Origin: Martinezella tropici
GTDB lineage: Bacteria; Pseudomonadota; Alphaproteobacteria; Rhizobiales; Rhizobiaceae
Length of the DNA: 64,000 bases
NCBI RefSeq assembly: GCF_008370325.1
Contig: NZ_VNIP01000010.1
Location: forward strand, 310,001-374,000
Reading direction: 5' to 3'
A model generated the notes under the pieces. The model did no database searches. It saw nothing but the letters and a program-made list of their open reading frames with translations, and was not told the DNA's origin. Both the position numbers and the translations under genes were made by a program. Shown one piece after another: positions 52,262 through 60,857 of the stretch; positions within the stretch are counted from its first letter, which is position 1, and each line of letters starts with the position of its first letter.

Positions 52262-53170
52262 CTATTCGGCCGCCACCGCATTGTTGCGCATGGCCTCGAC
52301 ATCCTTCAACGGTGGAAGACCGTAGAGACGGCTATATTCACGGCTGAACTGCGAAGGGCTCTGATAGCCGACGCGATGGCCGGCCGATCCGACGTCGAGC
52401 TGCTCGACAATCATCAGCCGCCGCGCCTCATGGAGCCGAAGCTGCTTCTGATATTGCATCGGCGATAGTGCCGTAACAGTCTTGAAATGGTGATGCAGCG
52501 AGGAAACGCTCATGCCGACGCGCTCGGCGAGTTCTTCGATGCGCAACGGCTGCGTATAGTTGCCCCGGAGCCAGGCGACGGCACGCGCCACCCGGTTGCT
52601 CTGGCTCTCTGCCATGGCGATCTGCAGCAACCGAGGGCCGTTCGGACCGGTCAGCAGGCGATAGAGGATCTCCTGCTCGATCAAAGGCGCCATTGCAGGA
52701 ATATCTTCGGGCCGATCAAGCAATCGGAGCAGGCGCAGCGAGGCATCAAGCAGTTCCGGCGAGGCGGCATTGACCGCAATTCCGCGCACAGGCTCGGTCA
52801 ACGCCTGACGCGGAATGCTGACGCGCGACAGGAGCTCCTTCAAGCGTTCGCTGTCGAGCGCCATGCCAAAACAAAGATAAGGCGTATCGCTGCCGACATT
52901 GGTGACCTGCGTCGAAACCGGAAGGTCGAGCGCGGTCAAAATATACTCGCCGACGCCGTAATTGTAGGTCTCGGCGCCAATTGTCAGGTTCTTGCGCCCC
53001 TGAACCACGATTGCAAAACAGGGACGATAAGCCCCATGCTGCCACACGGTCGCGGCTGACTGCCGATAGAGATTAAGATTGTCTATCGGCGTGCGATGTT
53101 CGCCGTCGCTCGTGGCGAAACGTGCAACGATCGACGCGAGTTCCTGATTGGGATTGAAAGGCAGTGTCAT
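52262..53170 (-). CDS. AraC-family regulator with AraC_N domain (YqhC-like)
   Basis: A 302-aa regulator from ATG 53170; the frame extends 26 codons further but without a site. The N-terminal AraC_N cupin part holds LYRQSAATVWQHGAYRPCFA, and the two C-terminal HTH motifs read IEELAERVGMSVSSLHHHFK and AGHRVGYQSPSQFSREYSRL. This type commonly sits divergent to an aldehyde or alcohol oxidoreductase gene and activates it on aldehyde stress, as here with the ADH at 53371. Confidence 0.92.
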   Translation of the reverse strand: MTLPFNPNQELASIVARFATSDGEHRTPIDNLNLYRQSAATVWQHGAYRPCFAIVVQGRKNLTIGAETYNYGVGEYILTALDLPVSTQVTNVGSDTPYLCFGMALDSERLKELLSRVSIPRQALTEPVRGIAVNAASPELLDASLRLLRLLDRPEDIPAMAPLIEQEILYRLLTGPNGPRLLQIAMAESQSNRVARAVAWLRGNYTQPLRIEELAERVGMSVSSLHHHFKTVTALSPMQYQKQLRLHEARRLMIVEQLDVGSAGHRVGYQSPSQFSREYSRLYGLPPLKDVEAMRNNAVAAE

Positions 53171-53370
53171 GCGCAACCAACTGTTTTCGAGCAGATATCG
53201 ATGTCTATCTAGATAACACCGTTTGATCGCGAAAGACCTGCCGCGCATTTAGATTCGCAGGATCGTACATAAAGCTTGCAGGATCGCTCTAACGCTGTGG
53301 CCCGGTCCTGATGCATGGTGGGCCATCCAAATTCTACCCCAACCCATCCGAAAAGATAAGGAAATCTCCC

Positions 53371-54414
53371 ATGCCTATCGCAAAGGGTTATGCAGCGACC
53401 GATGCGTCCAAGCCGCTCACACCATTCACTTTCGAGCGCCGCGACCCGAACGCGGACGACGTCGTCATCTCCGTCAAATATTGCGGCGTTTGCCATTCCG
53501 ACATTCACCAGGCCCGCAACGAATGGGGCGTTTCGAAGTATCCGATGGTGCCCGGCCATGAAGTTGCCGGCATCGTGACCGCCGTCGGTTCCGAGGTCAC
53601 GAAGTTCAAGGTCGGCGACCGCGTCGGCGTCGGCTGCTTCGTCGATTCCTGCACGACCTGCGCCACACGTGATCTGGATTACGAACATTACATGCCGGGT
53701 CTCGTCCAGACCTACAACGACGTCGAGGCCGACGGCAAGACGCCGACTTTCGGCGGTTATTCCGACTCGATCGTCGTCAAGGAAGGCTATGTCCTCTCCT
53801 TCCCCGACAATATCCCGCTCGACTCGGGCGCACCGCTGCTCTGCGCCGGCATTACGCTCTTTTCGCCGCTACGCCACTGGAAGGCTGGCCCAGGCAAGAA
53901 GGTCGCGATCGTCGGCATGGGCGGCCTCGGCCACATGGGCGTGAAGCTGGCCCATGCCATGGGTGCCGATGTCACGGTTCTCAGCCAGACGCTGTCGAAG
54001 AAGGAAGACGGCTTCAAGCTGGGCGCGAAGGACTACTACGCCACCAGCGACGCCGAGACCTTCACGAAGCTCGCCGGCACCTTCGACCTGATCATCAACA
54101 CGGTTGGTACAGCGATCGACTGGAACGCCTATCTCAACCTGCTGAAGTATGATGGCAGCATGGTGCTGGTCGGCGTTCCCGAGCATGCCGTTCCGGTGCA
54201 TGCCTTCTCGCTTATTCCGGGCCGTCGCAGCCTCTCCGGCTCCATGATCGGCTCGATCAAGGAAACCCAGGAAATGCTCGACTTCTGCGGCGAGCACAAC
54301 ATCGTCTCAGAGATCGAGAAGATCAGCATTCAGGATATCAACGAAGCCTATGAGCGCGTGCTGAAGAGCGACGTGCGCTACCGCTTCGTCATCGACATCG
54401 CTTCGCTGGCGTAA
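53371..54414 (+). CDS. Zinc-dependent NAD(P) alcohol dehydrogenase (YahK/CAD-like)
   Basis: A 347-aa medium-chain dehydrogenase from ATG 53371 with AAGGAAA before it. The catalytic zinc ligands are Cys in KYCGVCHSDIH and His in PGHEVAGIV. The structural-zinc loop is reduced to CFVDSCTTC, where the four-Cys pattern of the family is less complete. The NADP-binding site is VAIVGMGGLGHMGVKLAHAM. It probably reduces aldehydes to alcohols. It diverges from the AraC gene with about 200 bases between. A terminator follows. Confidence 0.93.
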   Translation: MPIAKGYAATDASKPLTPFTFERRDPNADDVVISVKYCGVCHSDIHQARNEWGVSKYPMVPGHEVAGIVTAVGSEVTKFKVGDRVGVGCFVDSCTTCATRDLDYEHYMPGLVQTYNDVEADGKTPTFGGYSDSIVVKEGYVLSFPDNIPLDSGAPLLCAGITLFSPLRHWKAGPGKKVAIVGMGGLGHMGVKLAHAMGADVTVLSQTLSKKEDGFKLGAKDYYATSDAETFTKLAGTFDLIINTVGTAIDWNAYLNLLKYDGSMVLVGVPEHAVPVHAFSLIPGRRSLSGSMIGSIKETQEMLDFCGEHNIVSEIEKISIQDINEAYERVLKSDVRYRFVIDIASLA

Positions 54415-54440
54415 GCGCTGCCGCGCAACAACTCATACGA

Positions 54441-54470
54441 AAAGGGCAGCCGCTGCGGCTGCCCTTTTTT
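54441..54470 (+). terminator. Rho-independent terminator after the ADH gene
   Basis: Stem AAAGGGCAGCC (54441-54451) / GGCTGCCCTTT (54457-54467), loop GCTGC, then T-run. It lies between the ADH and the convergent NDH-2-like gene whose stop overlaps its edge. Confidence 0.85.
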
Positions 54471-55732
54471 CATTCCTCACGCATGGTTTCCTTCTGCGTG
54501 ATCAGCCGGGCGCTGTGCTGCCGGCTGATATAGATCCAAAGCCAGCTCCAGGCGACGGCGATGCGCCAGCGGACGCCGATCAGGAAATAGATGTGGGCGA
54601 GGCCCCAGACCCACCAGGCAAGCCATCCCCTGAGCTTGATCCAGCCGAAATCGATGATCGCCGCACTTTTGCCGATCGTCGCCAGGCTGCCTTGATGGCG
54701 ATAATGGAACGGCCCGGGCGCCGGCCGGCCGGCCAGCTTCGCCTTGATCACCTTGGCAACGTAAGCCCCCTGCTGCTTGGCAGCCGGAGCGATCCCCGGC
54801 ACCGGGCTGCCGTCGTCGCGCAGGACGGACGCCGTATCGCCGATGATGAAAATATCTTGCTTGCCCGGCGCCCGCAGCTCCTTGTCGACGACGGCCCGGC
54901 CAGCGCGGTCCGCGGGGATATCGATCCATTTCGCAGCCGGTGATGCCTCGACGCCCGCAGCCCAGACGATGGTGCGGCATGGCACGAAGGCATCCCCGAT
55001 CGTCACACCCTCGGCCGAGCAGAAGGTGACCGGCTTGCCGAAGCGGACTTCGACACCAAGCTCTTCGAGCTCCTTGCGCGCATAGTCGGACAGGTCTTCG
55101 GCGAAAGCAGGGAGCACGCGCGGCCCGGCTTCCACGAGAATGATCTTCGCTTTGCGCGTATCGATATTGCGGAATTCCCTAGGCAAGGTCGTCCTTGCCA
55201 GTTCCGAGATGATGCCGGCAAGCTCCACTCCAGTCGGTCCCGCGCCGACAATGACGAAGGTCAGGAGCGACTCGCGAACGGTCGGATCCGTTTCCATCTC
55301 CGCCTGCTCGAAGGCCAGCAGCACACGGCGGCGGATGGTCGTCGCATCCTCCAGTGTCTTCAATCCCGGCGCCACCGGCTCCCACTCGTCATGGCCGAAA
55401 TAGGCATGAGTGGCGCCGGTCGCCAGCACCAGCGTATCGTAACCAATCTTCTGTCCATTCTTCAGAAGGACTTGATGTGCTTCGCTGTCGACGCCGACGA
55501 CCTCGGCCAGGAGCGTCGTCACTTCGGGACGGTCCCTGAAGAAATTGCGGATCGGCCAGGCAATCTCGGATGTCGCGAGCAAAGTGGTCGCGACCTGATA
55601 GAGAAGCGGCTGGAACAGATGGTGATTGCGCCGGTCGATCATCGTGACGCGGACGGGAGCGCCTTTCAGATCGTTGACGCACTGCACACCGCCGAAACCG
55701 CCCCCGACAACGACAACGTGATGATCCTGCAT
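54470..55732 (-). CDS. Type II NADH dehydrogenase-like FAD oxidoreductase
   Basis: A 420-aa protein of the NDH-2 family, which passes electrons from NADH to quinone without pumping protons. Two dinucleotide motifs are VVVVGGGFGGVQCVNDL (FAD, about 5-21) and FVIVGAGPTGVELAGII (NADH, about 160-176). Also present are TIVWAAGVEASPAAKWI and FIIGDTAS. The C-terminal helix (GWLAWWVWGLAHIYFLIGVR) anchors it to the membrane. Length fits. It is divergent from a gap before the Lrp gene. Confidence 0.93.
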   Translation of the reverse strand: MQDHHVVVVGGGFGGVQCVNDLKGAPVRVTMIDRRNHHLFQPLLYQVATTLLATSEIAWPIRNFFRDRPEVTTLLAEVVGVDSEAHQVLLKNGQKIGYDTLVLATGATHAYFGHDEWEPVAPGLKTLEDATTIRRRVLLAFEQAEMETDPTVRESLLTFVIVGAGPTGVELAGIISELARTTLPREFRNIDTRKAKIILVEAGPRVLPAFAEDLSDYARKELEELGVEVRFGKPVTFCSAEGVTIGDAFVPCRTIVWAAGVEASPAAKWIDIPADRAGRAVVDKELRAPGKQDIFIIGDTASVLRDDGSPVPGIAPAAKQQGAYVAKVIKAKLAGRPAPGPFHYRHQGSLATIGKSAAIIDFGWIKLRGWLAWWVWGLAHIYFLIGVRWRIAVAWSWLWIYISRQHSARLITQKETMREE

Positions 55733-55838
55733 AGCAACACCTCATGGCTACGTTTCGCCGAAAACGTAGGGTTGAGCAAAGGAAGCAGCAACCATCTTTT
55801 ATGCATGGCACCTCTGCGGCTGTCACGCGCCACTGCGC

Positions 55839-56303
55839 CTACCGTGCGTATCCGACCGGAACGGACGCCCCGCTTTTCAGCTCCTCCATGGAGATCGATG
55901 CAGAAACATCGAACAATTCGACCTTGCGCACGAGCATCTTGTAGATGACGTCATAATGCTCGACACGCGGCAGCACGATCTTGAGTATATAGTCGTAGTT
56001 CCCGGTAAGCCGATGCGCTTCAACGATCTCCGGGATGTCACCGATGACCTTACGGAAAGATTCGATCCACTCGTCGGCATGATGCGCCGTCTTGATCAGG
56101 GCATAGACGGTGGTCGGCACCCCCATCTTTTCACGATCCAGCACGACAATGCGCCGAGCGATATGCCCGCTCTCCTCCAGCCGCTGGATGCGGCGCGAAC
56201 AGGCAGAAACCGATAAAGCCACCCGATCGGCAAGCTCCGTCACGGATATGCCGGCATCGGCTTGCAAAAATTCGAGAATCTTTCGGTCGCGCTCGTCAAG
56301 CAT
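55839..56303 (-). CDS. Lrp/AsnC-family transcriptional regulator
   Basis: A 154-aa regulator from ATG 56303, with GAGGA 9 bases before it; longer frames are unsupported. N-terminal HTH (LEFLQADAGISVTELADRVA, then SVSACSRRIQRLEESGHI) and C-terminal RAM domain (YALIKTAHHADEWIESF and VEAHRLTGNYDYILKIVLP) follow the family. It is divergent from an Asp/Glu racemase gene, with about 160 bases between, so it probably responds to an amino acid and controls that gene. Confidence 0.93.
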   Translation of the reverse strand: MLDERDRKILEFLQADAGISVTELADRVALSVSACSRRIQRLEESGHIARRIVVLDREKMGVPTTVYALIKTAHHADEWIESFRKVIGDIPEIVEAHRLTGNYDYILKIVLPRVEHYDVIYKMLVRKVELFDVSASISMEELKSGASVPVGYAR

Positions 56304-56464
56304 GTGCAGCATTCCTCTTTCTGGCGCCTTTATTTTGCACAAAAATCGAAAAGTGCGCAAACTATTGCAAGCAAACTTTGATAAGCTTCAAAAAATGCAA
56401 ACACGCGGCGGCTGAATCGCAGCAATATTCCTCCATTCACACATTAGGAGCGGAGAACAGCATT

Positions 56465-57184
56465 ATGCGCACCATTGGCCTGATCGGCGGCATGAGTTTC
56501 GAAAGTTCGGCGGTCTATTATCGCCTGATCAATGAAATGGTCCGCGAGCGGCTGGGCGGCCTCTCCTCGGCCGAAATGGTCATGTACTCCGTCAATTTCG
56601 AGGAAATCGTCGCGTTGCAGAAGGCAGGGCGCTGGAACGATGCCGCCGACCGGCTCGCCGATGCCGCCCAGCGCCTGGAAGCCGCCGGCGCCGAATGCGT
56701 GCTCATCTGCACCAATACCATGCACCTGATTGCTCCCGAAGTTGCCGAGCGCGTTTCCGTGCCGCTCATCCACATCATCGATGAAACCGCCGCAGCTTTG
56801 AAGGCCGCAGGCCGGGTCAAGCCTTTGCTGCTCGCCACCCGCTACACGATGGAGCACGGCTTCTACGCCGAGCGCATGGCTGAGAACAGCGTCTCCATCA
56901 TGGTCCCCGGCCCCGAGGATCGCACGGTGACGCACGACATTATCTTCAACGAACTCTGCGCCGGCATCATCAAGGACGAGTCGCGTCGGAAGCTGAACGG
57001 CATCATCGAGCGCGCCAAGGCGGAGGGCGCTGACAGCGTCATTCTCGGATGCACCGAGATCTGCCTCATCCTCGATCCCAAGGCGCTGATCCTGCCCGGT
57101 TTCGACACGACGACGATCCATGCCGAGGCGGCCGTCGACTTTGCGCTTGCAAATGAAAAGAGCAGCAAGAGCTGCGCTGCTTGA
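56465..57184 (+). CDS. Aspartate/glutamate racemase family protein
   Basis: A 239-aa cofactor-independent racemase from ATG 56465 with GGAG before it. Two catalytic Cys are in CTNTMHL (about 80) and GCTEICLIL (about 195), and the opening is IGLIGGMSFESSAVYYRLIN. It would make D-aspartate or D-glutamate, or a similar acid. Divergent from Lrp. Confidence 0.92.
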   Translation: MRTIGLIGGMSFESSAVYYRLINEMVRERLGGLSSAEMVMYSVNFEEIVALQKAGRWNDAADRLADAAQRLEAAGAECVLICTNTMHLIAPEVAERVSVPLIHIIDETAAALKAAGRVKPLLLATRYTMEHGFYAERMAENSVSIMVPGPEDRTVTHDIIFNELCAGIIKDESRRKLNGIIERAKAEGADSVILGCTEICLILDPKALILPGFDTTTIHAEAAVDFALANEKSSKSCAA

Positions 57185-57255
57185 CCGCAACCAATTTTCT
57201 TGACTGAGTCCAATAAATAACCAACATCGTCTCCTATATCTGAGGAGACGATGCC

Positions 57256-58185
57256 ATGAGTCCTGCTGCCGAATTCGCGACCGTCGATGCCGTCCGCGAC
57301 TTCAACCGCTTCTACACGAATTTTCTCGGCGTCCTGAACAAGGCCTATCTCGACAGCCCCTACACGCTGACGGACGTGCGCGTGCTGTTCGAAGTCGGCT
57401 TCCGCGGCGGCGTCGCCGCTTCGACCCTGACACGCGAGCTTCATCTCGATCCCGCCTATCTCAGCCGCATCGTCAAGCGCTTTCGCGAGGATGGGCTGAT
57501 CGAAACGACGCCGGATCCGACCGACGCACGCAGCCAGATCATAAAAGTCACCGAAAAGGGACAGGTGCAGTTCGAGGAATTTGTCCGCCGCTCGCGCGCG
57601 CAGATCGCCGGCTATTTCGAAAAGCTCGCGATCGGGGAACCCGAACGCGTCGTTGCGGCAATGCAGACGATACAGGACACGCTCGCCACGGACCGAAGCA
57701 CGGCATCCCCCGCAATCATCCGCAACCACCGGCCTGGAGACATGGGCTGGATCGTGCAAAGCCAGGCGCGTTTCTATACGGAAGAGTTCGGCTGGGACGA
57801 CCGCTTCGAAGGGTTGGCGGCGGAAGTCGCCGGAAAATTCCTCTCCAATTTCAACCCACAGAAGGATCGCTGCTGGATCGCCGAGCGAGGCGGCCTGAAT
57901 GTCGGATCCGCCATGATCGCCGATGGCGGCGACGGCGTGGCAAAGCTCAGGCTGCTCTATGTCGACAAGGCCGCACGCGGCCTCGGTCTCGGCAAGCTGC
58001 TGGTTGACGAATGCATCCGCTTCTCACGCAACGCCGGCTACGGCAAGCTTTCGCTCTGGACCAACGATATCCTCGATACGGCAAGGGCGATCTACATCAA
58101 GGCGGGCTTCAGGCTGATCGCGGAAGAAAAGCATCGCATGTTCGGCCCTGAACTGAATGGCCAGACCTGGGTGCTCGATCTGTAA
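57256..58185 (+). CDS. MarR-type HTH regulator fused to a GNAT acetyltransferase
   Basis: A 309-aa two-domain protein. Residues 1-145 form a MarR winged helix (LTDVRVLFEVG, AASTLTRELHLDPAYLSRIVKR, DGLIETTPDPTDARSQIIKV). Residues about 155-309 form a GNAT domain with the acetyl-CoA loop VDKAARGLGLGKLLVDECIR. It may acetylate a small molecule or protein and also repress genes; such fusions are common in rhizobia. GAGGAGACG lies before the ATG. Confidence 0.93.
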   Translation: MSPAAEFATVDAVRDFNRFYTNFLGVLNKAYLDSPYTLTDVRVLFEVGFRGGVAASTLTRELHLDPAYLSRIVKRFREDGLIETTPDPTDARSQIIKVTEKGQVQFEEFVRRSRAQIAGYFEKLAIGEPERVVAAMQTIQDTLATDRSTASPAIIRNHRPGDMGWIVQSQARFYTEEFGWDDRFEGLAAEVAGKFLSNFNPQKDRCWIAERGGLNVGSAMIADGGDGVAKLRLLYVDKAARGLGLGKLLVDECIRFSRNAGYGKLSLWTNDILDTARAIYIKAGFRLIAEEKHRMFGPELNGQTWVLDL

Positions 58186-58271
58186 ATGTCGTTGGCGGCG
58201 CATGCAGATAGACAGGCTCACAGTTGAATCATATCCTCGCTGCATCCCTGATTTGCATCGAGTTGTTTGTC

Positions 58272-58778
58272 ATGAGCCCCGACACCGAAATCCGGATAGA
58301 ACCCATATCGGCCGAGCACATCGAAGGCTTTCACAAGGCGCTCGATACGGTTGCGTGCGAGCGGGAATATCTGTCGCTGCTCGAAGCCTTCCCGCTGGAA
58401 GAGACGCGCTCCTTCGTGCTCGGCATGATCGAGAACGGCAATCCGCAATTCGTCGCCTTGGGCGATGGCAAGGTAGTAGGCTGGTGCGATATCAGCCGCC
58501 ATGGCTTTCCCTCCCATGCCCACGCCGGCAAGCTCGGAATGGGCATTATCCCAGCCTATCGCGGCCAGGGAGTGGGGCGTCGATTGATAGAAGCGACGCT
58601 GCAGGCCGCGCGCGATGTGGGAATAGAACGCGTCGAGCTCAGCGTCTATGCCGACAATGGCAGAGCCATAGCGCTCTATGAGAAGGTCGGCTTTGTCCGC
58701 GAAGGGCTGGCGCGCAAGTCCTTTCGTATAGATGGACGCTATAAGGACGCGATCCACATGGCATTTTTTCACGAATAG
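58272..58778 (+). CDS. GNAT-family N-acetyltransferase
   Basis: A 168-aa acetyltransferase from ATG 58272 (the longer TTG-started frame adds 16 residues without a good site). Conserved parts: LGMGIIPAYRGQGVGRRLIE (acetyl-CoA loop) and VELSVYADNGRAIALYEKVGF, then the RidA-like end. It resembles RimJ/PhnO-type enzymes; the substrate is unknown. It lies 86 bases after the MarR-GNAT gene. Confidence 0.88.
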   Translation: MSPDTEIRIEPISAEHIEGFHKALDTVACEREYLSLLEAFPLEETRSFVLGMIENGNPQFVALGDGKVVGWCDISRHGFPSHAHAGKLGMGIIPAYRGQGVGRRLIEATLQAARDVGIERVELSVYADNGRAIALYEKVGFVREGLARKSFRIDGRYKDAIHMAFFHE

Positions 58779-58838
58779 CGGGACCAGCAACAGTCACCAT
58801 TCTCGCAATGTCTTGCTGCGATGCAAAAAATCACTTGA

Positions 58839-58860
58839 TTTGGAAACGATCATTTCCTAA
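58839..58860. promoter_or_regulatory. Inverted repeat before the TetR gene, likely operator
   Basis: TTTGGAAA-CGATCA-TTTCCTAA with matching GGAAA/TTTCC arms ends 9 bases before ATG 58870. The place and symmetry fit TetR autoregulation of the TetR-MFS pair. Confidence 0.6.
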
Positions 58861-58869
58861 AAGGGTGGT

Positions 58870-59487
58870 ATGATAACAGAGACGCTCGACATCGCACCGA
58901 AGTCCCGTGGACGCCCGCGCGAATTCAACATGGATTCCGCGCTTGACGAAGCGCTGCGCGTCTTTTCCGAACGCGGCTACTATGCCGCCTCGATCAGCGA
59001 ATTGACCGAGGCCATGGGCCTGACAGCCGGGAGTGTCTATAAGGCCTTCGGCGACAAGCGCGGGGTGTTCCTTGCCGCTTTCGACCGCTATCGCTACGTG
59101 CGTCAGCGATTGATCGACGAATCCCTTGCCAAAGCTCCGAACGGATACGAGAAGCTGCGTATTTTGGTGGCATTCTTTGCAGAGGCTTCGTGCGGTGAAA
59201 TCGGACGCCGTGGCTGCCTCGTGGTCGGCAGCGCGACCGAGCTTGCGCTTTTCGACGAAGAGGTCGCCGGCCGTGTCGGCGTGGCCTTCGATTTCGACGA
59301 AAGGCGCATCCTGGATCTCATCCGCCTCGGTCAAACCGATGGCTCGGTGGCGAAGCATGTCGACCCTGAAAGCACCGCCTGCGCCTTGCTTGCCCTGACC
59401 AAGGGCATGCGCGTGATCGGCAAGACCGGCCGTAAGACCGAACATATGCTCGCCGTCGCCGAGACGGCCATGAAACTACTGGACTGA
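58870..59487 (+). CDS. TetR/AcrR-family transcriptional regulator
   Basis: A 205-aa repressor with N-terminal HTH (SALDEALRVFSERGYYAASI, then TEAMGLTAGSVYKAFGDKRG). The Cys in GEIGRRGCLVVGSATELAL and the C-terminal region match the AcrR/YxaF-like group. It is upstream of an MFS exporter by 53 bases on the same strand and probably controls both from the inverted repeat at 58839. Confidence 0.93.
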   Translation: MITETLDIAPKSRGRPREFNMDSALDEALRVFSERGYYAASISELTEAMGLTAGSVYKAFGDKRGVFLAAFDRYRYVRQRLIDESLAKAPNGYEKLRILVAFFAEASCGEIGRRGCLVVGSATELALFDEEVAGRVGVAFDFDERRILDLIRLGQTDGSVAKHVDPESTACALLALTKGMRVIGKTGRKTEHMLAVAETAMKLLD

Positions 59488-59540
59488 TTTTCATCGAATT
59501 ATCGGGGAACGCACTCCCCTGCCCGCATCGAGGACGAGAT

Positions 59541-60767
59541 ATGCCCGCAACTGCCGCCGCCAGACGGGAGAGCACGCCGCTCCCGGAAAAGACCCTTTCA
59601 CCGCTTCTCACATTCATGTTCGCCGCCGCCTGCGGGCTGGTGGCCGCCAATCTTTATTATGGCCAGCCGCTCGCCGGCCCGATCAGCCAGTCGCTCGGCT
59701 TCACCCCGGCCGCCACCGGCCTCATCGTCACGCTGACGCAGATCGGCTACGGCCTCGGCCTCTTGCTGATCGTGCCGCTCGGCGATCTTCTTGAGAACCG
59801 CAGGCTGGTGCTGACCCTGGTGGCGCTCGCCGCCGTCGCCCTTGTCGGTGCCGCCTTCGCCTGGTCGCCGTCGCTGTTCCTGCTCGCTTCGCTCTGCATC
59901 GGCCTGGCATCCGTCGCGGTGCAGGTCCTTGTTCCCTTCGCCGCCCATATGGCGCCGGACGCCAGCCGCGGCGCTGTCGTCGGCAACGTCATGAGCGGCC
60001 TGCTCGTCGGCATCATGCTGGCCCGCCCCGCCGCAAGCTTCCTGTCCGAGCTTCTCTCCTGGCACGCGGTCTATATCATCTCGGCCGGCATCATGATCGG
60101 GCTGATGGTCATCCTGCGCCTCGTCCTGCCGACCCGAGTACCGCACACCAAGCTGCACTACGGACAACTGCTTTCTTCCATGGGCCACCTCGCGCTTCGC
60201 ACGCCTCTCCTGCAGCGGCGCGCACTGTATCAAGCCTGCATGTTCGGCGCCTTCAGCCTCTTCTGGACGACGACGCCGCTGCTGCTGGCGAGCCCCGCCT
60301 TCGGCCTGACACAGAATGGCATCGCCCTCTTCGCGCTGGCTGGCGCAGCAGGCGCAGTCGCCTCGCCGATCGCCGGACGCGTTGCCGATCGTGGCTGGAC
60401 CAAGCTTGCCACCGCCTTCGCCTTGGTGCTTGCGATCGTCGCCTTCCTGATCGGCCATTTTTCCGGCAGCGGTTCGGTGCTGGCGCTCATCACGCTGACG
60501 CTGTCAGGCATCATGCTCGACTTCGGCGTCCAGACGAATCTCGTGCTCGGTCAACGCGCCATCTTCGCGCTCAGCGCCGAACATCGCAGCCGGCTCAACG
60601 GCCTCTACATGGCGACCTTCTTTGCCGGCGGCGCCCTCGGCTCCGCGCTCGGCGGCTGGGCCTATGCTACCGGCGGCTGGAACATGGCCTCCTGGATCGG
60701 CGTCGCCTTCCCGGTCATCGCGCTGCTCGCCTTCCTGACCGAGAGCAATTCCAGGAAAAGTGCGTAG
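59541..60767 (+). CDS. Major facilitator superfamily transporter (YnfM/drug efflux-like)
   Basis: A 408-aa inner-membrane protein with about twelve hydrophobic segments. The loop between helices 2 and 3 reads IVPLGDLLENRRLV, a form of the GxLaDrxGrk motif, and the middle loop holds VLPTRVPHTKLHYGQLL. It probably exports a toxic small molecule under the upstream TetR. Its last seven residues (SNSRKSA) and stop are read from copy B of the dispersed repeat, so the original C-terminus may have been altered by that repeat. Confidence 0.92.
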   Translation: MPATAAARRESTPLPEKTLSPLLTFMFAAACGLVAANLYYGQPLAGPISQSLGFTPAATGLIVTLTQIGYGLGLLLIVPLGDLLENRRLVLTLVALAAVALVGAAFAWSPSLFLLASLCIGLASVAVQVLVPFAAHMAPDASRGAVVGNVMSGLLVGIMLARPAASFLSELLSWHAVYIISAGIMIGLMVILRLVLPTRVPHTKLHYGQLLSSMGHLALRTPLLQRRALYQACMFGAFSLFWTTTPLLLASPAFGLTQNGIALFALAGAAGAVASPIAGRVADRGWTKLATAFALVLAIVAFLIGHFSGSGSVLALITLTLSGIMLDFGVQTNLVLGQRAIFALSAEHRSRLNGLYMATFFAGGALGSALGGWAYATGGWNMASWIGVAFPVIALLAFLTESNSRKSA

Positions 60768-60843
60768 CGGTTTTCCGTCCGGAATTGCGCAAAAACAAAG
60801 GGACAGAGCATTTTCGCGATTCGAAGAAAAGCGGAAAGGCTCG
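60744..60843. repeat. Bipartite palindromic repeat, copy B
   Basis: Matches copy A at 1671-1773 through AGCAATTCCAGGAAAAGTGC and beyond. The second stem changes from GGGCG/CGCCC in copy A to GAGC/GGCTC here, with GAGC..GCTC still able to pair, which suggests the fold is kept. It overlaps the end of the MFS gene and lies before the convergent monooxygenase gene. Confidence 0.85.
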
Positions 60844-60857
60844 AGAACAAGAACTGA

